A program made the position numbers and the translations under genes. 64,000 nucleotides of DNA from Hermodice carunculata (taxonomy: Eukaryota; Annelida; Polychaeta; Eunicida; Amphinomidae), in NCBI GenBank assembly GCA_964020975.1, contig OZ026619.1:4776415-4840414 (forward strand). The letters are read 5' to 3'. Positions 1 through 11,028 of this stretch are shown in pieces. The notes below the pieces were generated by a model. That model was given only the letters and a program-made list of their open reading frames with translations, made no database searches and was not told where the DNA came from. Numbering within the stretch: the stretch's first letter is position 1; each line of letters begins with the position of its first letter.

Positions 1-340
1 AATCCTTCACAATATGGAATAAATTGTTTAGGAACACATTAAATTATAGGCTCCCGAGTATTCATCCTTGTGGTACTCCTCTTATAACAGACATCCAGTT
101 TCTTCGGACTGAGCCAATCTTTACTCTCTGTTTCCGGTTAGAGAGATAACTCTGGCGGAAGGCAACAGCTTGCTCACTTAGTCCATAAGCTCTGCACTTG
201 GCCAGTAGCAGGCCATGGGGCAAGGCATCGAATGCCTTTGAAAGGTCCATTAGTACAGCACCTAGATATTTTCGCTGGTCAAGGGCTGAGCGCCAGTCTT
301 CAATGAGGCGTATTAAAACAGATTGGCAGCTGCTCGATTA
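1..340 (-). pseudogene. LINE reverse transcriptase fragment
   Basis: The minus strand encodes the middle of a non-LTR retrotransposon reverse transcriptase of the Jockey/CR1 type. From about 337 downward it reads CQSVLIRLIEDW, then KYLGAVLMDLSKAFDALPH (the first catalytic aspartate block), then SYLSNRKQRVKIG and GVPQG near 65. The frame continues as ILGSL and FNVFLNNLF to the window edge, matching the family pattern GVPQGSILGPLLFNIFINDLF. Two in-frame stops, just after GVPQG and before FNVF, show that it is dead. The LINE 3' end would lie to the left of the window. Its 5' end stops inside the neighbouring Ty3 pol, which suits a 5'-truncated LINE insertion in the same orientation. Confidence 0.85.
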
Positions 341-382
341 CAGTCACGATGGCATCGCTCAATAATTTGGTTGCGGAACTGC

Positions 383-1892
383 TCAGGCAAGACCAATCGA
401 GGGTACACAGGTGTCTCTAGCATCTGTGTATAATTTGTATTCGCGATCCGTGCGAGGGTATGCCATGACCTCCGAGGAAGTTAAAAAATCCTTTAGGGTG
501 TCAAATGCAGTTTGTTGTTCTAGACCCCACACAAAAGGTTGATTCTTACGGGTCAACTTCACCAATGGTTCTGTTATCCGGGCATACCCGGGAATGGGTT
601 TAGAATAATAATTTACCATCCCCACAAATGAACGGACTTGCCTAAAAGTCGTAGGGGCTGGCATATCCACTATCGCGCGTACCTTTTCGGGGTCACTATG
701 AATACCTACAGGGGTTATAATATACCCCAATAATTCAATTTCAGGCCTGCCAAAAGTGCATTTGGAAGCCTTGAGATGCAATTCGGCCTCGCGAATTGCT
801 GAAACACATCTTCAAGGTCGCGCACATGTTCCTGGGGAGAAGGAGGTGCAATTACCAGATCATCCAAAACACCCACACACATTTTCCAAGTAGATCAGAA
901 AGGGCCATCTCCATGGTTCTTTGGAATATGCTAGGCATATTTGCCAGACCAAAACTACCACATCGGAAATTAAAAAGTCCTCGATGGCATACAAATGCTG
1001 TCTTGTCTTGATCATGTTCAGCCACGCGTAACTGATTATATGCAGCCTTCAGATCAATTCTTGAGAAGACAGACTTACCCCCCAGTTGGTCAAAGATGTC
1101 CTGAATAAGGGGCAAGGGGTACCTGTCTTTTATAGTTATATCATTTAATGCCCTATAATCTACGCAAAAGCGGGTGGTGCCATCCTTCTTTGGCACCAAA
1201 CAAACAGGAGAGGCCCAAGGTGAATTACTGGGGTAAATCACCCCGTCTTTGAGCATCTGGTCAATGCACTCATCCACAATCACGCGCTTTGCTAATGGGG
1301 TGCGATACGGACGCTGACGTATAGGTGGATGATCACCGGTGTTAATTGTAACTTCTGCAAGAGGGCACTGTCCAAAAGGCTTACCCTCCTCATAAAATAC
1401 ATCCCTATTCCTCCACACTACATCTGAATACTCTGGAGGAACTGTTGTTGAAAAATTGGGATCAGGGGTCACACTTTGGGTCTCATGGAGCGCATCAATA
1501 GAGTGTGACGGTATCCGATAAACATGAATCTTTACCAACTTACCCTTCCAGGTCAAGGTTTTATGTTTATAATCCAAAATGGCCTTGCCTGCCGACAGTG
1601 CATCATCCCCCAATATACATTCATGCAAAATACCCTTAACTATAAATAAGGGCAAACTTCCCAGCTTGAAAAACTGAATCTCCCTTTTACCATAAACTGT
1701 CAAAGGTTTACCTGCTACATCAAAAATTGGAGGGGCTGGTTGTAACAGCCTTACTCGCCCGCTTGACTCACATATTCTCTTAAAAACATCACAGTGCAGG
1801 AGAGAGACGCAAGCCCCAGTATCAATCAAGCATTCAATACTCACCGAGTTTGCCTCAATTGATAAACCCAACCTGGAGCTGGCGGTGCACAC
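383..1892 (-). pseudogene. A1 pol: protease, RT, start of RNase H
   Basis: This is Ty3-type pol. The retroviral-type aspartic protease has the active site [13 protein letters not shown] near 1820. Reverse transcriptase follows, with [15 protein letters not shown] and FCVDYRALN, then YPLPLIQDIFDQLGG and FSRIDLKAAYNQ. The thumb and connection region lies at the left end (LLGYIITPVGIHSDPEKVRAI, FVGMVNYYSK), ending at the start of the RNase H domain (KLYTDA). It is most like the A2 pol at 59-63 kb. The region is broken and truncated at the LINE junction. The family assignment is firm from the motifs. Confidence 0.85.
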
Positions 1893-1903
1893 TCCTGCAC
1901 TCT

Positions 1904-2983
1904 CTAGTTTCCCGCATGGGCTGGTGATGTAGGCGGACGCCTCCTGTCATTCCGTGCAGGGGTGGGCATCCGATCGTTACGGGGCAGCAGTGGGTAGCCA
2001 GCCTTAAAATGATTACCCTGCCAATGGTAGCATTTTATGGTGGTCCTGGATCCCGGTGCTGCTGCGGCCTGGTTAGGCAGTGGGGTCCCAGCTCCATTAC
2101 CTGTCCAAGGTCGTCCTCCAGTAGGGCGTGGCTCCGGTGATGCCTGGGTGGCCTCCAGTCGGGCGAGGCGAGACATTAACCTTTCCTGGCCCTTCTGCAT
2201 TTTCTGCAGGATGGTTGTCAGGGTGTTGTCCTGGCTGGGTGCTCCCGAGGAGGGCTGGATTGCAGAAGTGTCCTTGGGTTCAGCCGCGTCATCCCGCTGT
2301 AGGCCCATGAACCGTTCCATTCCCACCTCAATGTTTTCCACGAAGGCCAGGGCCCCTTCCAAGGTCTGGTCCTGGAGTTCCAAGCTTACCTTCTTCGAGA
2401 GTTCCGCAGACTGGAGTCCCTTCAGGTATTGTCACAGCACCGTCCTCTCTGCGTCAGCTGACCTGGGAGTAGGGTAAGCTCGCTGCGTGGCCTCACGGAA
2501 ACGATGATTGTAACTGGCCAGGCTCTCACCTTCCCTTTGATTCAGCTGCTCCACTGCAGCCCTTAACTTCTCCTCGTCCGCAGACAAGAAGGTTCTTTCA
2601 CTGTGGGACCTTACCCGGGCCCATGGGACTTGAGCCCTGGGTTCTGGTTGGCTTGCAATATAACGTTGCACCTCTCTGCGTAGGGGCCCACTTGTGGTCT
2701 TAGTCCAAATATCTAGGATGGCCTCGTTTTCAGCACCTACGACCAGGCATAGCAAGCCCACATCATACAAATAATTTCTCAGGAGGGAAGACACCTCCCC
2801 ATCACAGGTGGTAAGGCCATTGCACAGGGACGTCAATTTGTCCCGGCGCAGTTGGTGTTGCCACTGCTCCCTCTGGTCTTGGTGGAAGGCATATTCCACA
2901 TCTCTAAAATTGGCCAGCAGGGCTACCACATCAGGTACTGGCTCCTGCTGAGCCTGTGCGGCCTGCTGTACTGGCTGGGCCAT
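1904..2983 (-). pseudogene. A1 gag
   Basis: This is the capsid and nucleocapsid region of the Ty3 element. The N-terminal half begins MAQPVQQAAQAQQEPVPD and carries the capsid-like motifs VPWARVRSHSERTFLSADEE and LASYNHRFREATQRAYP. The C-terminal half has MDTSAIQPSS-like linker sequence and ends in a single nucleocapsid zinc-knuckle-like stretch (CYHWQGNHFKAGYP), a variant of the [13 protein letters not shown] knuckle in A2. Gag is expected to assemble the particle and bind RNA. It sits directly upstream of pol in a different frame, as is usual for the family. It is broken. Confidence 0.8.
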
Positions 2984-3082
2984 AATGATTATTCACTCAT
3001 GTACTGTACCAAGTTCAAAATATATAGTAAAAATTGTCTGTGGGTGAATATGTACACAGTCTTTCAAAAATAAAAGTAAGAG

Positions 3083-3439
3083 TTACTGACTATCGACACT
3101 GTAATCGATCAGTCGCCTTGGAGCACCTTTCATCCTTCTTGCTCGCCGTGGCTTGATCACGGTCCTTATTTCCAAACTAAAAATGTTACCATCTGCAGAT
3201 GGATGCTCCGTGGCTACATGTGCCAGCATCAGTTCTGATGTCTCCTCTGTGAGACGAGAGGTTGCTTCATACATGGCCCCACACTCAGCAGGACAGTTGC
3301 TGCACTGTAAAATGATAAACTTGAGTTGTCCAAAATGTGTGCTTGCCAAATGCGACAGAGTATCTGAACAGGTCAGGCCTTTCCATCCACAAAGGCGACA
3401 CAGAAAATTCATTTTCCACAGCAAGCAACAAAATAACAA
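3083..3439 (-). CDS. Pre-gag two-finger C2H2 protein (A1)
   Basis: A small ORF lies between the DWD ORF and gag. It contains two C2H2-type zinc fingers: CRLCGWKG...H....H (residues about 14-35) and CSNCPAEC...H.....H (about 46-80). A basic stretch KPRRARRMKG follows near the C-terminus. The A2 elements have the same arrangement (14908-15216 and 63749-63997), although the intervening residues are mostly different. Translation could start at the first Met or at MNFLCRLC nine codons later. Two fingers plus a basic tail suggest nucleic-acid binding, which is inferred. I do not know a named family for it. It belongs to a fossil element. Confidence 0.6.
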   Translation of the reverse strand: MLFCCLLWKMNFLCRLCGWKGLTCSDTLSHLASTHFGQLKFIILQCSNCPAECGAMYEATSRLTEETSELMLAHVATEHPSADGNIFSLEIRTVIKPRRARRMKGAPRRLIDYSVDSQ

Positions 3440-3442
3440 GAT

Positions 3443-3697
3443 TTACAAATTATCAAAATAAAAGTCATCTAAATAGTCCTCCACAGTGGGGAGCACATCC
3501 CGATGAGAAGCCCGCTGAGGTGATGGTGGGATCACCTCTACCTCAAGGTCGTGCGGGATGTCGTCCTCTGCCCCTGCAGGTACTAATTTTAGCGCTTCCT
3601 TCTTTTCCTTCTGGTTTTCTGGGTTTTCTTGATTTTTCTTCTTCTCAATTTGTTTCTTCACAGCATCCCAATCAATCTTTGGTGCAGTCTGCGACAT
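3443..3697 (-). CDS. Pre-gag acidic DWD protein (A1)
   Basis: This ORF of about 84 residues begins MSQTAPKIDWDAVKK, with its ATG immediately downstream of the primer-binding-site-like sequence. I chose that Met because the longer frame would run through the PBS into the LTR. Three blocks are shared with the A2 homologue at 15240-15467: a DWD box with basic residues after it, LVPAG followed by acidic residues, and AS.RD.L.T.ED near the C-terminus. A lysine/glutamate-rich coiled stretch lies between the first two blocks. No enzymatic motif is visible and I do not recognise the family. Its position as first ORF in three copies suggests an accessory role in the element's life cycle. Confidence 0.6.
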   Translation of the reverse strand: MSQTAPKIDWDAVKKQIEKKKNQENPENQKEKKEALKLVPAGAEDDIPHDLEVEVIPPSPQRASHRDVLPTVEDYLDDFYFDNL

Positions 3698-3716
3698 CCT
3701 GGCAACATGCTCGCCA
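3698..3716 (-). other. Primer-binding-site-like sequence (A1)
   Basis: On the minus strand the sequence TGGCGAGCATGTTGCCAG follows the inner LTR edge directly. A2 has TGGCGAGCTTGCCAGG at the matching place. The leading TGG fits pairing with a tRNA 3' CCA end. The tRNA species was not identified. Confidence 0.55.
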
Positions 3717-3717
3717 A

Positions 3718-5000
3718 TGAAAAGTCGTTCTGTCTGTCTTACACACTTAAGACATACCAATAATACTAACAGGCTTGTTGAGCAAGGTACGCTTATTGAC
3801 ACACGTCAGAGACTCACTGATCATGCAGTCAAAGACTGCACCCAAGATTCACGCTGCCCCCACAGGGCAATGAAACTCGCCACACGATGTTTAGTGTTCA
3901 AGGGAAAAGATGAGAATGGTTTATTTTCCAAATTACAAATATCTTTAACCAACAGTGACTCAATGTGTCACGTTGGTAACTCTTGCATTGTGCAAGATTT
4001 TTACAATTAAACTTCAAAGGTAGGGCCGCAGAGCCCATTTACACCACGTAACTTCTCTCAAATAAAGGTATCTCAGAAACCTTAAATCGGCAAATATTAA
4101 ATGAAAATACAGATATATTCAAGCTCCACAAAGAGCAGCCCACACACAAATTTAATCTTAACAGGCAGCACCTCTTAATGTATCTTCAAATCTTCCGACT
4201 CCCAAAAGAGAGGTTTGTTTGATTCTACCCATCTTTACAAAGTACATCCGCAATGAAACTTACTTATTAAATAACATTGAAAATCAACAACACATTTACT
4301 CCTATCTTGCTTTAATATTGCCTGTAATTTTGACATTTACATGTTTTGCTGGTTGCAGCATTAATAGTACCAAATTAAACCAGGCTTTTTAAATCAGGGT
4401 GGCGTAATACATTAATAATTGTGCAATGTGCGGTGGCTCCAGGTAATTGCCAAATCTACACAATAGCCATTCATTCTTAATTGGTCTCCCCGCCCTGCAT
4501 CACATCAATGCCCCTTTGTTGTCAGCTACCGGGACTCCCAAAAGAGAGGTTTGTTTGATTCTACCCATCTTTACAAAGTACATCCGTAATGAAACTTACT
4601 TATTAAATAACATTGAAAATCAACAACACATTCACTCCTATCTTCCTTTATTGCCTGTAATTTTGACTTTTACATGTTTTGCTGGTTGCAGCATTAATAG
4701 TACGAAATTAAACCAGGCTTTTTAAATCAGGGTGGTGTAATACCTTAATAATTGTGCAATGTGCGGTGGCTCCAGGTAATTGCCAAATCTACACAATAGC
4801 CTTTCATTCTTAATTGGTCTCCCCACCCTGCATCACATCAATGCCCCTTTGTTGTCAGCTACCGGGGCTCAAGGCACAAAGCGTGACTCCTATCCATGGG
4901 AAAGTCAAAGTCACAGAACAGATATGTCTTGTACTTACACAAGTCTTATACAGAAATCTTACAATTAAAAGCAAAAAGATTCATAATCTTTACAATGTGA
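3718..5000 (-). repeat. Candidate 5' LTR of A1
   Basis: The inner edge is set by the PBS: on the plus strand the LTR opens TGAAAAGTCG at 3718. A minus-strand AATAAA is present near 3920. The A2 LTRs also open TGAAAAAGTG, supporting this edge. The outer edge cannot be fixed because no second copy of this LTR is in the window. The right end given is a guess, placed before the family C gag. Confidence 0.45.
4197..4868. repeat. Two-copy 336-bp tandem duplication
   Basis: The block starting GACTCCCAAAAGAGAGGTTT at 4197 recurs at 4533, exactly 336 bases later. It continues through the GTGCAATGTGCGGTGGCTCC and CATCACATCAATGCCCC segments to about 4868. The copies differ at only a few positions. It lies inside the candidate A1 LTR and may be a duplicated regulatory stretch. 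Short plus-strand ORFs here are a by-product of the duplication. Confidence 0.85.
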
Positions 5001-5266
5001 TCGTATAAATCTTTAGATACAGAAATTAAGGATGTCCAAAAAAGGAGGTTTAGAAGGATATATGAAAATGACATCGAGATGAATATGGAACAGTTTCTAT
5101 TCTTGAAGATACCATTACCACTTGTTCTGGCAACTTAAGGTGTTTCTTAAATAAGAAAATTTTAGGATGGGGTCCCGTCAGAGTGGCTTACAGTGTAGAA
5201 GGATACATACTAGTGACAATTAACATATTAATCAATAAACAATAATCAATAAATGATCGAACTAAA
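5001..5266. other. Spacer, nothing recognised
   Basis: AT-rich sequence with no coding signal or repeat that I can support. The outer A1 LTR boundary probably lies in or just before it. Confidence 0.4.
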
Positions 5267-6165
5267 TTAAAATGAATCAATAAGATCAATAACAAAATAA
5301 TAATGAAAATAACAAAAATATCTTGAATATCCTGCTGTAGCAGGCACTTTGTTACAATGCAGTAGCATGTTGGTCAGTTTGGCTAACTTGCCCTGAAGCT
5401 TTGTCATGAGGTCCTCTGCTGTACTGTGTGGCATTTTTGCCTGTGACACAGCAGCAACAATGGGTGTAGCAGGGGACATCATGGGCGAGGGAGTTTGGAT
5501 GTGATAGCCATTTTCCTCTCCCATCTTGGCTGCTAATAAAGTTTGGGATAGATCAGTATGTTGCCCTGCATGTAGAAATAAAGGAAGATGCCGGGGCAAA
5601 CCATCATTGAACCTTATTAAAATGTCACTGTCTTGCTTTTCAGGCATCGGCCTTTGTCCCATAGAATATCATGGTATTCATCCAGGGACAGGCTGGGTGC
5701 AAGTTTCATGATATGAAAGAGTTCTGTTTCAGACAACAAGGCGGGATTTTGAGAGAAATCAATGTCAACATACCGTGCTTGGAAAGCATTCTTCCATTCT
5801 GCCTATGTGCAGATTTCTCCTTGTGGGGCAGGCAAGTTGTTGTACCATGTGAAAGCTGGCCCCTGTAGATGAAGTTGGAATGCAGCCACAATGCTGCAGC
5901 CTCTATCAATTTGTGAAGCATGAGATAGCTGGGGAAGTCAGATAAAAATTGCTCAGCATTATCAGCAGAAAGTCCTTGAAATTTTGAAGAGAGACCTTAA
6001 ATGTCGTCATGTTTTCAAAGTTAGGTTCCTCTGGATTAGTATGAGATCTGTGAAAGGTGAGGCAGCTGAGTCCAATGTGTCACTAGTGAAAGAATCAGAG
6101 TCAGCAAAAGATACTTGTAGAGAAATGTCTGCTGTACTTACAAAGTTCCCATCTGAATCCATTTG
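5267..6165 (-). pseudogene. Gag remnant of Ty3 family C
   Basis: Minus-strand reading gives a capsid-type gag unlike A or B. Near 5890-5830 it has HLQGPAFTWYNNLPAP, typical of Ty3 gag of the Mag-like type. This is followed by EWKNAF and by SLDEYHD, and then by DILIRFNDGLPRHL and DLSQTLLAAKMGEE near 5600-5520. The N-terminus is around 6160 (MDSDGNFV). It is an old, broken copy with several interruptions, and no LTRs could be assigned. A family C-like protease lies at 8.8-9.4 kb, but in an order that argues against one simple element. Confidence 0.65.
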
Positions 6166-7189
6166 ACTGTAGCATGGTTAGATTCTCCACCATGATCTGA
6201 TTTTGGGAAAATAGCTCTTTGTTGTACACACACAAATTTGAAAATGATGTTGTTGAAGCTTTAGTTGTTTTGTTCCATCCTTGTGATGAGTTGAAGCAGA
6301 TATGTGAATATGTGTACTTCTCATGTGGTTCCACCGGCAAAAGCCCAGAGCTCATAGCTCTTCATAAGAACAGAAATTACCAAAATCCACCTCCAAATTA
6401 TAAACCAATAGAGTGCCAGATACATCAATTGAGACTCATTACATTTGATGGTGAGGATTGGTTTTATACCATATATGTGTACAGTAATTATGAGTGACAT
6501 AGGGTTGAGTAATTTCTTGAAAGAAAAAGTTACTCAAGGTAGTATTTAAACATAAAAAATTCCTGTGGTGTGCTGGACATTTCTACCAGTGTCAAAATCA
6601 ACATTCAGCATCCTGTAAGTCGGTCATTTGAGTGCTTTATGAGGATAGTCAAGTGCAGGTGAAGTGAAAAGACCACCAGTATTAAAGTGAGTCAAGCGGA
6701 ATGAAATTATAATGTAATAACAGAAACAGTATGAGTGTGCACGAAAGGAAATTTAATCAGATACTCGCAGATAAGACTTGCACTGAGAAGCTTCAATAGA
6801 TTTACTCTGTTGTAGAGAAAAATGAAATGTTAATCTTAAATAATATTTATCCATATTACCTCAGCATGTGATGAAAAGAGACGAGAAGCCACCCCACTTA
6901 TACGGTTTGGGTTTTTCACACGTTACTTTTTAAAATTGACCCGTTTAAAGAAGTTTTCATTTCCACAATTTACAGAGAACTAACAGCTGAGTTCTGTGAT
7001 ACTGGTGTAATCAAGTTCAATACCTTCATGATTCTTATAGTCTTTAATATATTTTGTTTGTCAGCCTCAGTCTGGCACCGCTCTGGTCGTCCATTGGTTC
7101 TTGCTTCAATTTTAGGAAGGTGTTTACATAATCTGTAAACAGTCCTCCTTTCTGAGTGTTGGAATTGTACTGGGAAGTTTTCTCCCAAT
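6166..7189. other. Spacer between fossils
   Basis: AT-rich, with no recognisable gene. A 72-codon minus frame at 6970-7188 contains a basic segment (RTNGRPERCQTEADKQ) but shows no domain I know. It might be eroded downstream sequence of the neighbouring polymerase fossil. Confidence 0.4.
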
Positions 7190-8201
7190 GGTACACTTAT
7201 TGAATTTTCAACATTTTATACCCCATTTCAACAGCATGTTGCAATTTTGGAGTACACCAACTACCTACCAACACTCTGCGGGCCTTAGTACACTGGCAGG
7301 GATCAAGGTTTTCAGCTTCTGCACAAGTTCTGCACAAAGCAAACTTGAGTTTGCCCCCAGAACGATAAGGGAGAAAAGACCTTGTGGTGTTAAGAAGCTC
7401 ACTTTGACCATACTAATTGCAAAGTATTAATATAATGAATAGACTTCAAATTTTGAGTGATCACAGTGGGATGGCCCACAAGAAATGTAGCAAACTTGGA
7501 TATACTAGGATACAAAGAAGTGAAATAGATATATTTGATTTGCTCTGTGTCCTTGACCTTATAATGCAGAGCTGCTGCCCTAGTCCAGCCTCCAAAACAA
7601 AGTGTCAGCCATTTTAAGCCTGTCTTGAATGTCTAAAGATTCAATGACAAGTCAGGATTATATTTGATCTGTTCACAAAACTCAAAACTCATGTTCCAAG
7701 ATGCATACATATTTTTATATCATTTCCTCAAAATCCTCTTTCTTCTGGATGGTCAGGGCATTTAATCAATCTAATGTATGTTTGGTCCAAGGATGTTGAA
7801 TCTCCTGTCGTTTGTCAGGATAACATTACTGACAAGCATGAAACACGCAGCCTAGAAATTCATAGGCCTTTTTCTTGTTGTTCACTTCTGCATAACCATC
7901 AAGTCTGTAGCTTGTACCGGGGACTTTGACTTCCTCACCATTCAAAGCATGTTGAATATGGGTGTTTTAGGAGTGCATAAGCACCAAATACAACTTTAGA
8001 ACATTTTTCAGGTACAGAATCAAATTGTGATGCACGCCATTCATCTAGCGCAGTAAATATAATTGGTACAGTATGGTTTGGTGATATAATGCTGATTGAC
8101 TTATGCAGCAGTAAGCCACCTTTTACAATATCATTAACAGGTAAACTAGTACCTTGTACCCCCACAGGAAAATTGTAAGCTACTCTAGCCCACATAAACA
8201 T
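7190..8201 (-). pseudogene. Polinton-type DNA polymerase B fossil
   Basis: Minus-strand frames carry the N-terminal and exonuclease-side motifs of the protein-primed family B polymerase of Polintons. Seen are SKVVFGAYALLKHPYSTCFEW, then GYAEVNNKKKAYEFLGCVFH followed by a CxxCYPDKR-like run near 7800, then DIQDRLKMADTLFW further left. The family pattern is YEFLGC.WHGC..CYP followed by a D-R-L-N segment. This is a heavily decayed, partial fossil, with no neighbouring capsid or integrase genes. It is about 40 kb from the Polinton-like element at 47-53 kb and opposite in strand, so it is most likely a separate, older insertion. Confidence 0.65.
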
Positions 8202-8348
8202 TTCAGAATTTGGTTTAATTTCAAGATATTTATGTGCTTGAACTTTTGTACTTGTGGCTTTGTGACTAAGAGTGGCAAAATGGAAAACAATGCCCTGTAA
8301 CCGGGCTGGTTACTGTGGCAGTGATTTGTCAGTGGTTCATAGATATTT

Positions 8349-8790
8349 GTCTTCTTGTTGTGTAATAAAGTCAACTCCAGGCATGAATAGTTGTGATGAA
8401 GAGTTGTATATTCAAGATGTGTACAGAAACGTGCAAGGTCTCAGCTCTGGCAATCTCTTGGGTGCGGCCATATTTATACAAATATGCAAATGAATGTAAA
8501 TTTAACCAGCCCATCTACATCAGTAAAATGTCCAGGTTTTGGGAACTGGTTTTGTAAAAATGGCAAGAGTAAGCAGTTTACTTAATGAGATAGTTCAAAG
8601 AGAAACAAGAATTTACCGGCCACTTAAGGTGTAATAGTTATGAGACAGTAAAAGGGTGGGGTTTTTAGGTACAGTTTAAGGAGATTGCTAGTTACAATAC
8701 TTTTAACATTGAGAGGGATTTCTTATTAATATTTCAAAATAAATTTGATGAAAAAAAAATGTTCTCAGCAGTGCCCTATCATTACAGCCA
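8349..8790 (-). repeat. Solo LTR of Ty3 family B
   Basis: A block of about 440 bp matches 18564-19026, the LTR next to the family B gag, almost throughout. It starts TGTCTTC and ends ATTACAGCCA on the plus strand. No internal B sequence adjoins it, so I call it solo. A clear target-site duplication is not visible. It separates the polymerase fossil from the family C protease. Confidence 0.75.
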
Positions 8791-8810
8791 TTTTCAACCA
8801 GATATGATGT

Positions 8811-9440
8811 GCTAATTATGATAGGGCTGGAGTGCTCTTGTAACACATACACACTCACTGTATGTTTTCCTGAGGGAGACATGGCATTTGTACAAGCCTG
8901 ACCAACAACTTTGTGTGAATCTGAACTTTGTGTGAATCAGTAAGTATAACTGTATCACTGTCAGGGTTAATGTCTGACTTGTTTTGAGCAGGTAATGATA
9001 CGTCATACATCTCTTTAGATATGAGATTTATATTACAACTTGTATCCATAAATGCTGCGACTTGCAAATCACCAAACTTTAAAGTAAGATAAACTCGCCA
9101 ATAACCATATCTCTATTATCCATGCATTCAGTGTTTAAATTACTGATATTTGATCCTGAAGTTGACAAGTCTCTGACATTGTTTACTTGGCTAATTTTGC
9201 TACTCAGAGTTTCACTGATGCTGGTATCATTTAATCGTGAGATTGCCCTGAGTGAGGGCACCTGTCTTCCCTTAGGTTCCTGTCATTTCCCTGCTGGTTG
9301 GCTTGTAGAGTCTGGCAGCAGCCGCGGTCAGTCCAGCCAAACGACCAATTCTGAAGAGTAAATTTAATAAAAATCAACATGTGTAAAATCAAGCTTGATT
9401 CCCAGTTTCTCATTCTTTTGGACTTATGCAGACTATTTCC
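8811..9440 (-). pseudogene. Ty3-like protease remnant (family C)
   Basis: The minus strand encodes an aspartic-protease-like segment: LQVAAFMDTSCNINLISKEM with DTS at the active-site position, followed by VILTDSHKVQIHTK. Upstream (9080-9260) is a polar linker containing CMDNRDMVIGEF. The pattern, a hydrophobic strand then DT(G/S) then a Ser/Ile-rich flap side, fits Ty3 proteases. It is partial and old. Its pairing with the gag at 5.3-6.2 kb is a guess based on general style. Confidence 0.5.
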
Positions 9441-9599
9441 AAAATATCCCATGTTATTCTTGTCTAGATTTCATATAATGTGAGCTTGAACACATGCCTT
9501 GAATGCGATAAAGTCAGAAGTAAATGTTTCGTGGCATGTCACAAATGGTACAGTAAATTGTTTGATTTCCATGTGCCATCTACCTTATCCCAGTCACTG

Positions 9600-10130
9600 T
9601 AATTAACCTCCTTTGGTTTTTCTTTCTGATGAAACATGCACTTAACATCTAGTTCACTTTACACCCATGCAAATGTGTCTGGATTTGTTATTGCAGTGAA
9701 TCCACGTATGTGGAGAGCTTTCAGTTTACTGGAAAGCTCTGGTCCTTGCATCACAAACAGGTCATTCTGTTTGCAAAATTAGTGAGCTTGATGTATTTTG
9801 AGCATAATGTGCAGAAAAGCGCCCTAGACATTCAAATGGCAGGATTTTCAACAAGGAATTTTGAATGCAAATTGTGCATATTGTCATTAAGTACATGTTT
9901 TTGTTTTACCTAATTCCCACATTTCACAGTATCTTTTTTACCTGGCTGTACTGTGCTTTTGTCTTCCCTTTCCAAGAAAGGAATAACCTTGCCTTTGAAA
10001 TGCTGTGGAATGATGAGTTTCTTAGTAGCTTGAAACTGATTTCCCACTGATTTATATTAAGGCCTCTGGCAAACATACTTTGGCACCTATATTTTTTCAA
10101 AATCTTTCCCAACATCACCTGGGCTTTGCC
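9600..10130 (-). pseudogene. Possible zinc-finger (BED/CGGBP1-like) remnant
   Basis: Minus-strand frames contain NMHNLHSKFLVENPAI and then RALFCTLCSKYIKLTNFANR, preceded by FKGKVIPFLERED. A CxxC after a short hydrophobic strand, N-terminal to a His-rich segment, recalls the BED/CGGBP1-type fingers carried by hAT-derived genes. Several stops interrupt it. The resemblance is weak, and other zinc-finger classes are possible. Confidence 0.25.
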
Positions 10131-10459
10131 TTTTACTTCAAATAAAAGTGTGTTCTGGAAAAGTAACTCTCGATGTATCTATAGGTAAAGGAGCATTATG
10201 AAGGCCAGCATGTCTGAGCTCTCTCTTTGTTTTTGACTTGGACTTCATTTGGTGTGGCTGTTAAAATGTTGATGGCGTTGAAGGTTCCATCACAGTTGGT
10301 GCTCTCTGTATCCATTTTTTAAGCATCCAGGTTCCTATTTTTAACTTGTCAACTTTTGGAGACAAACTAGCAATGGCACCCTTATCTTTTTTAGCTGAGC
10401 TAAGCACGTTTTTTCCCTTCCTTCTTGTTTTCATTGGCAGAGAATTAATTCTTAACATT

Positions 10460-11028
10460 TATTTCCTCTTTATTTATAGCTACATGTATTCACAAATCAT
10501 ACATGCTAATTAAGTGTCCATTTTTTCTTTAATCTAGAGGCTCTTAGTGGGTTGGTCTACCATGCTTGTCAGGCTGCTGATTAGGTCTTAGCTAAATAGC
10601 TTCTTGGACCATATTCCAGTTATTTTGCTGGCCATCACCTGCATATGTCAGCTGTGCCGACAGGTGCCTGTCATGCACAGAATCCTGAAATATATGCATG
10701 TAGATATACATTGGTTGGTGGTTCTAGATGTTGGTTACATGAGCTTTATTTTTCATTTATGGCTAGCCTTGCATGTGAGGAAAAAAACTGGAAAATCTAA
10801 CACACAAAGCCTCAACCTGTGAGATAACATAAATAAGATAAAAAAGCTAAATATGAAATATGATCACTTATTATTATTTACAAAGTTTCCATTGGGATGC
10901 TTTGACTGCACAGGTTTCATGATGGTAGTACAATATGTGGGAAAGTTACCATGTTTGCAATTAAGGCATTTTATGGATTTTTCATTTTTGCAAGATACAT
11001 GTAAGATAATATAATTTTTATTTCAAAC
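10460..11028. other. Spacer, nothing recognised
   Basis: AT-rich sequence with only short frames. No repeat shared with the rest of the window was seen. Confidence 0.4.

Larger units (their letters stand above)
341..5000 (-). mobile_element. Env-type Ty3 element A1, partial and broken
   Basis: This is a Metaviridae (Ty3) fossil on the minus strand. Reading leftward it has a candidate 5' LTR (from 3718 upward), a primer-binding-site-like sequence (3698-3716), an acidic DWD ORF, a two-finger C2H2 ORF, gag, and protease plus reverse transcriptase. Pol is cut off where the LINE fragment begins, so integrase, env and the 3' LTR are missing. The coding parts show several breaks. Gag shares long motifs with the A2 elements at 13-15 kb and 57-64 kb (for example TFLSADEE and ASYN.RFREA), but the two are clearly diverged, so A1 is a sister subfamily. 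The outer LTR limit near 5000 is uncertain. Confidence 0.8.

Noticed and set aside
2037-2477. Plus-strand ORF of 146 codons
   Set aside because: Antisense to A1 gag. Its Pro/Gly/Ser-rich composition is typical of such shadows.
4447-5008. Plus-strand ORFs with similar starts
   Set aside because: The similarity comes from the 336-bp DNA duplication, not from a gene family.
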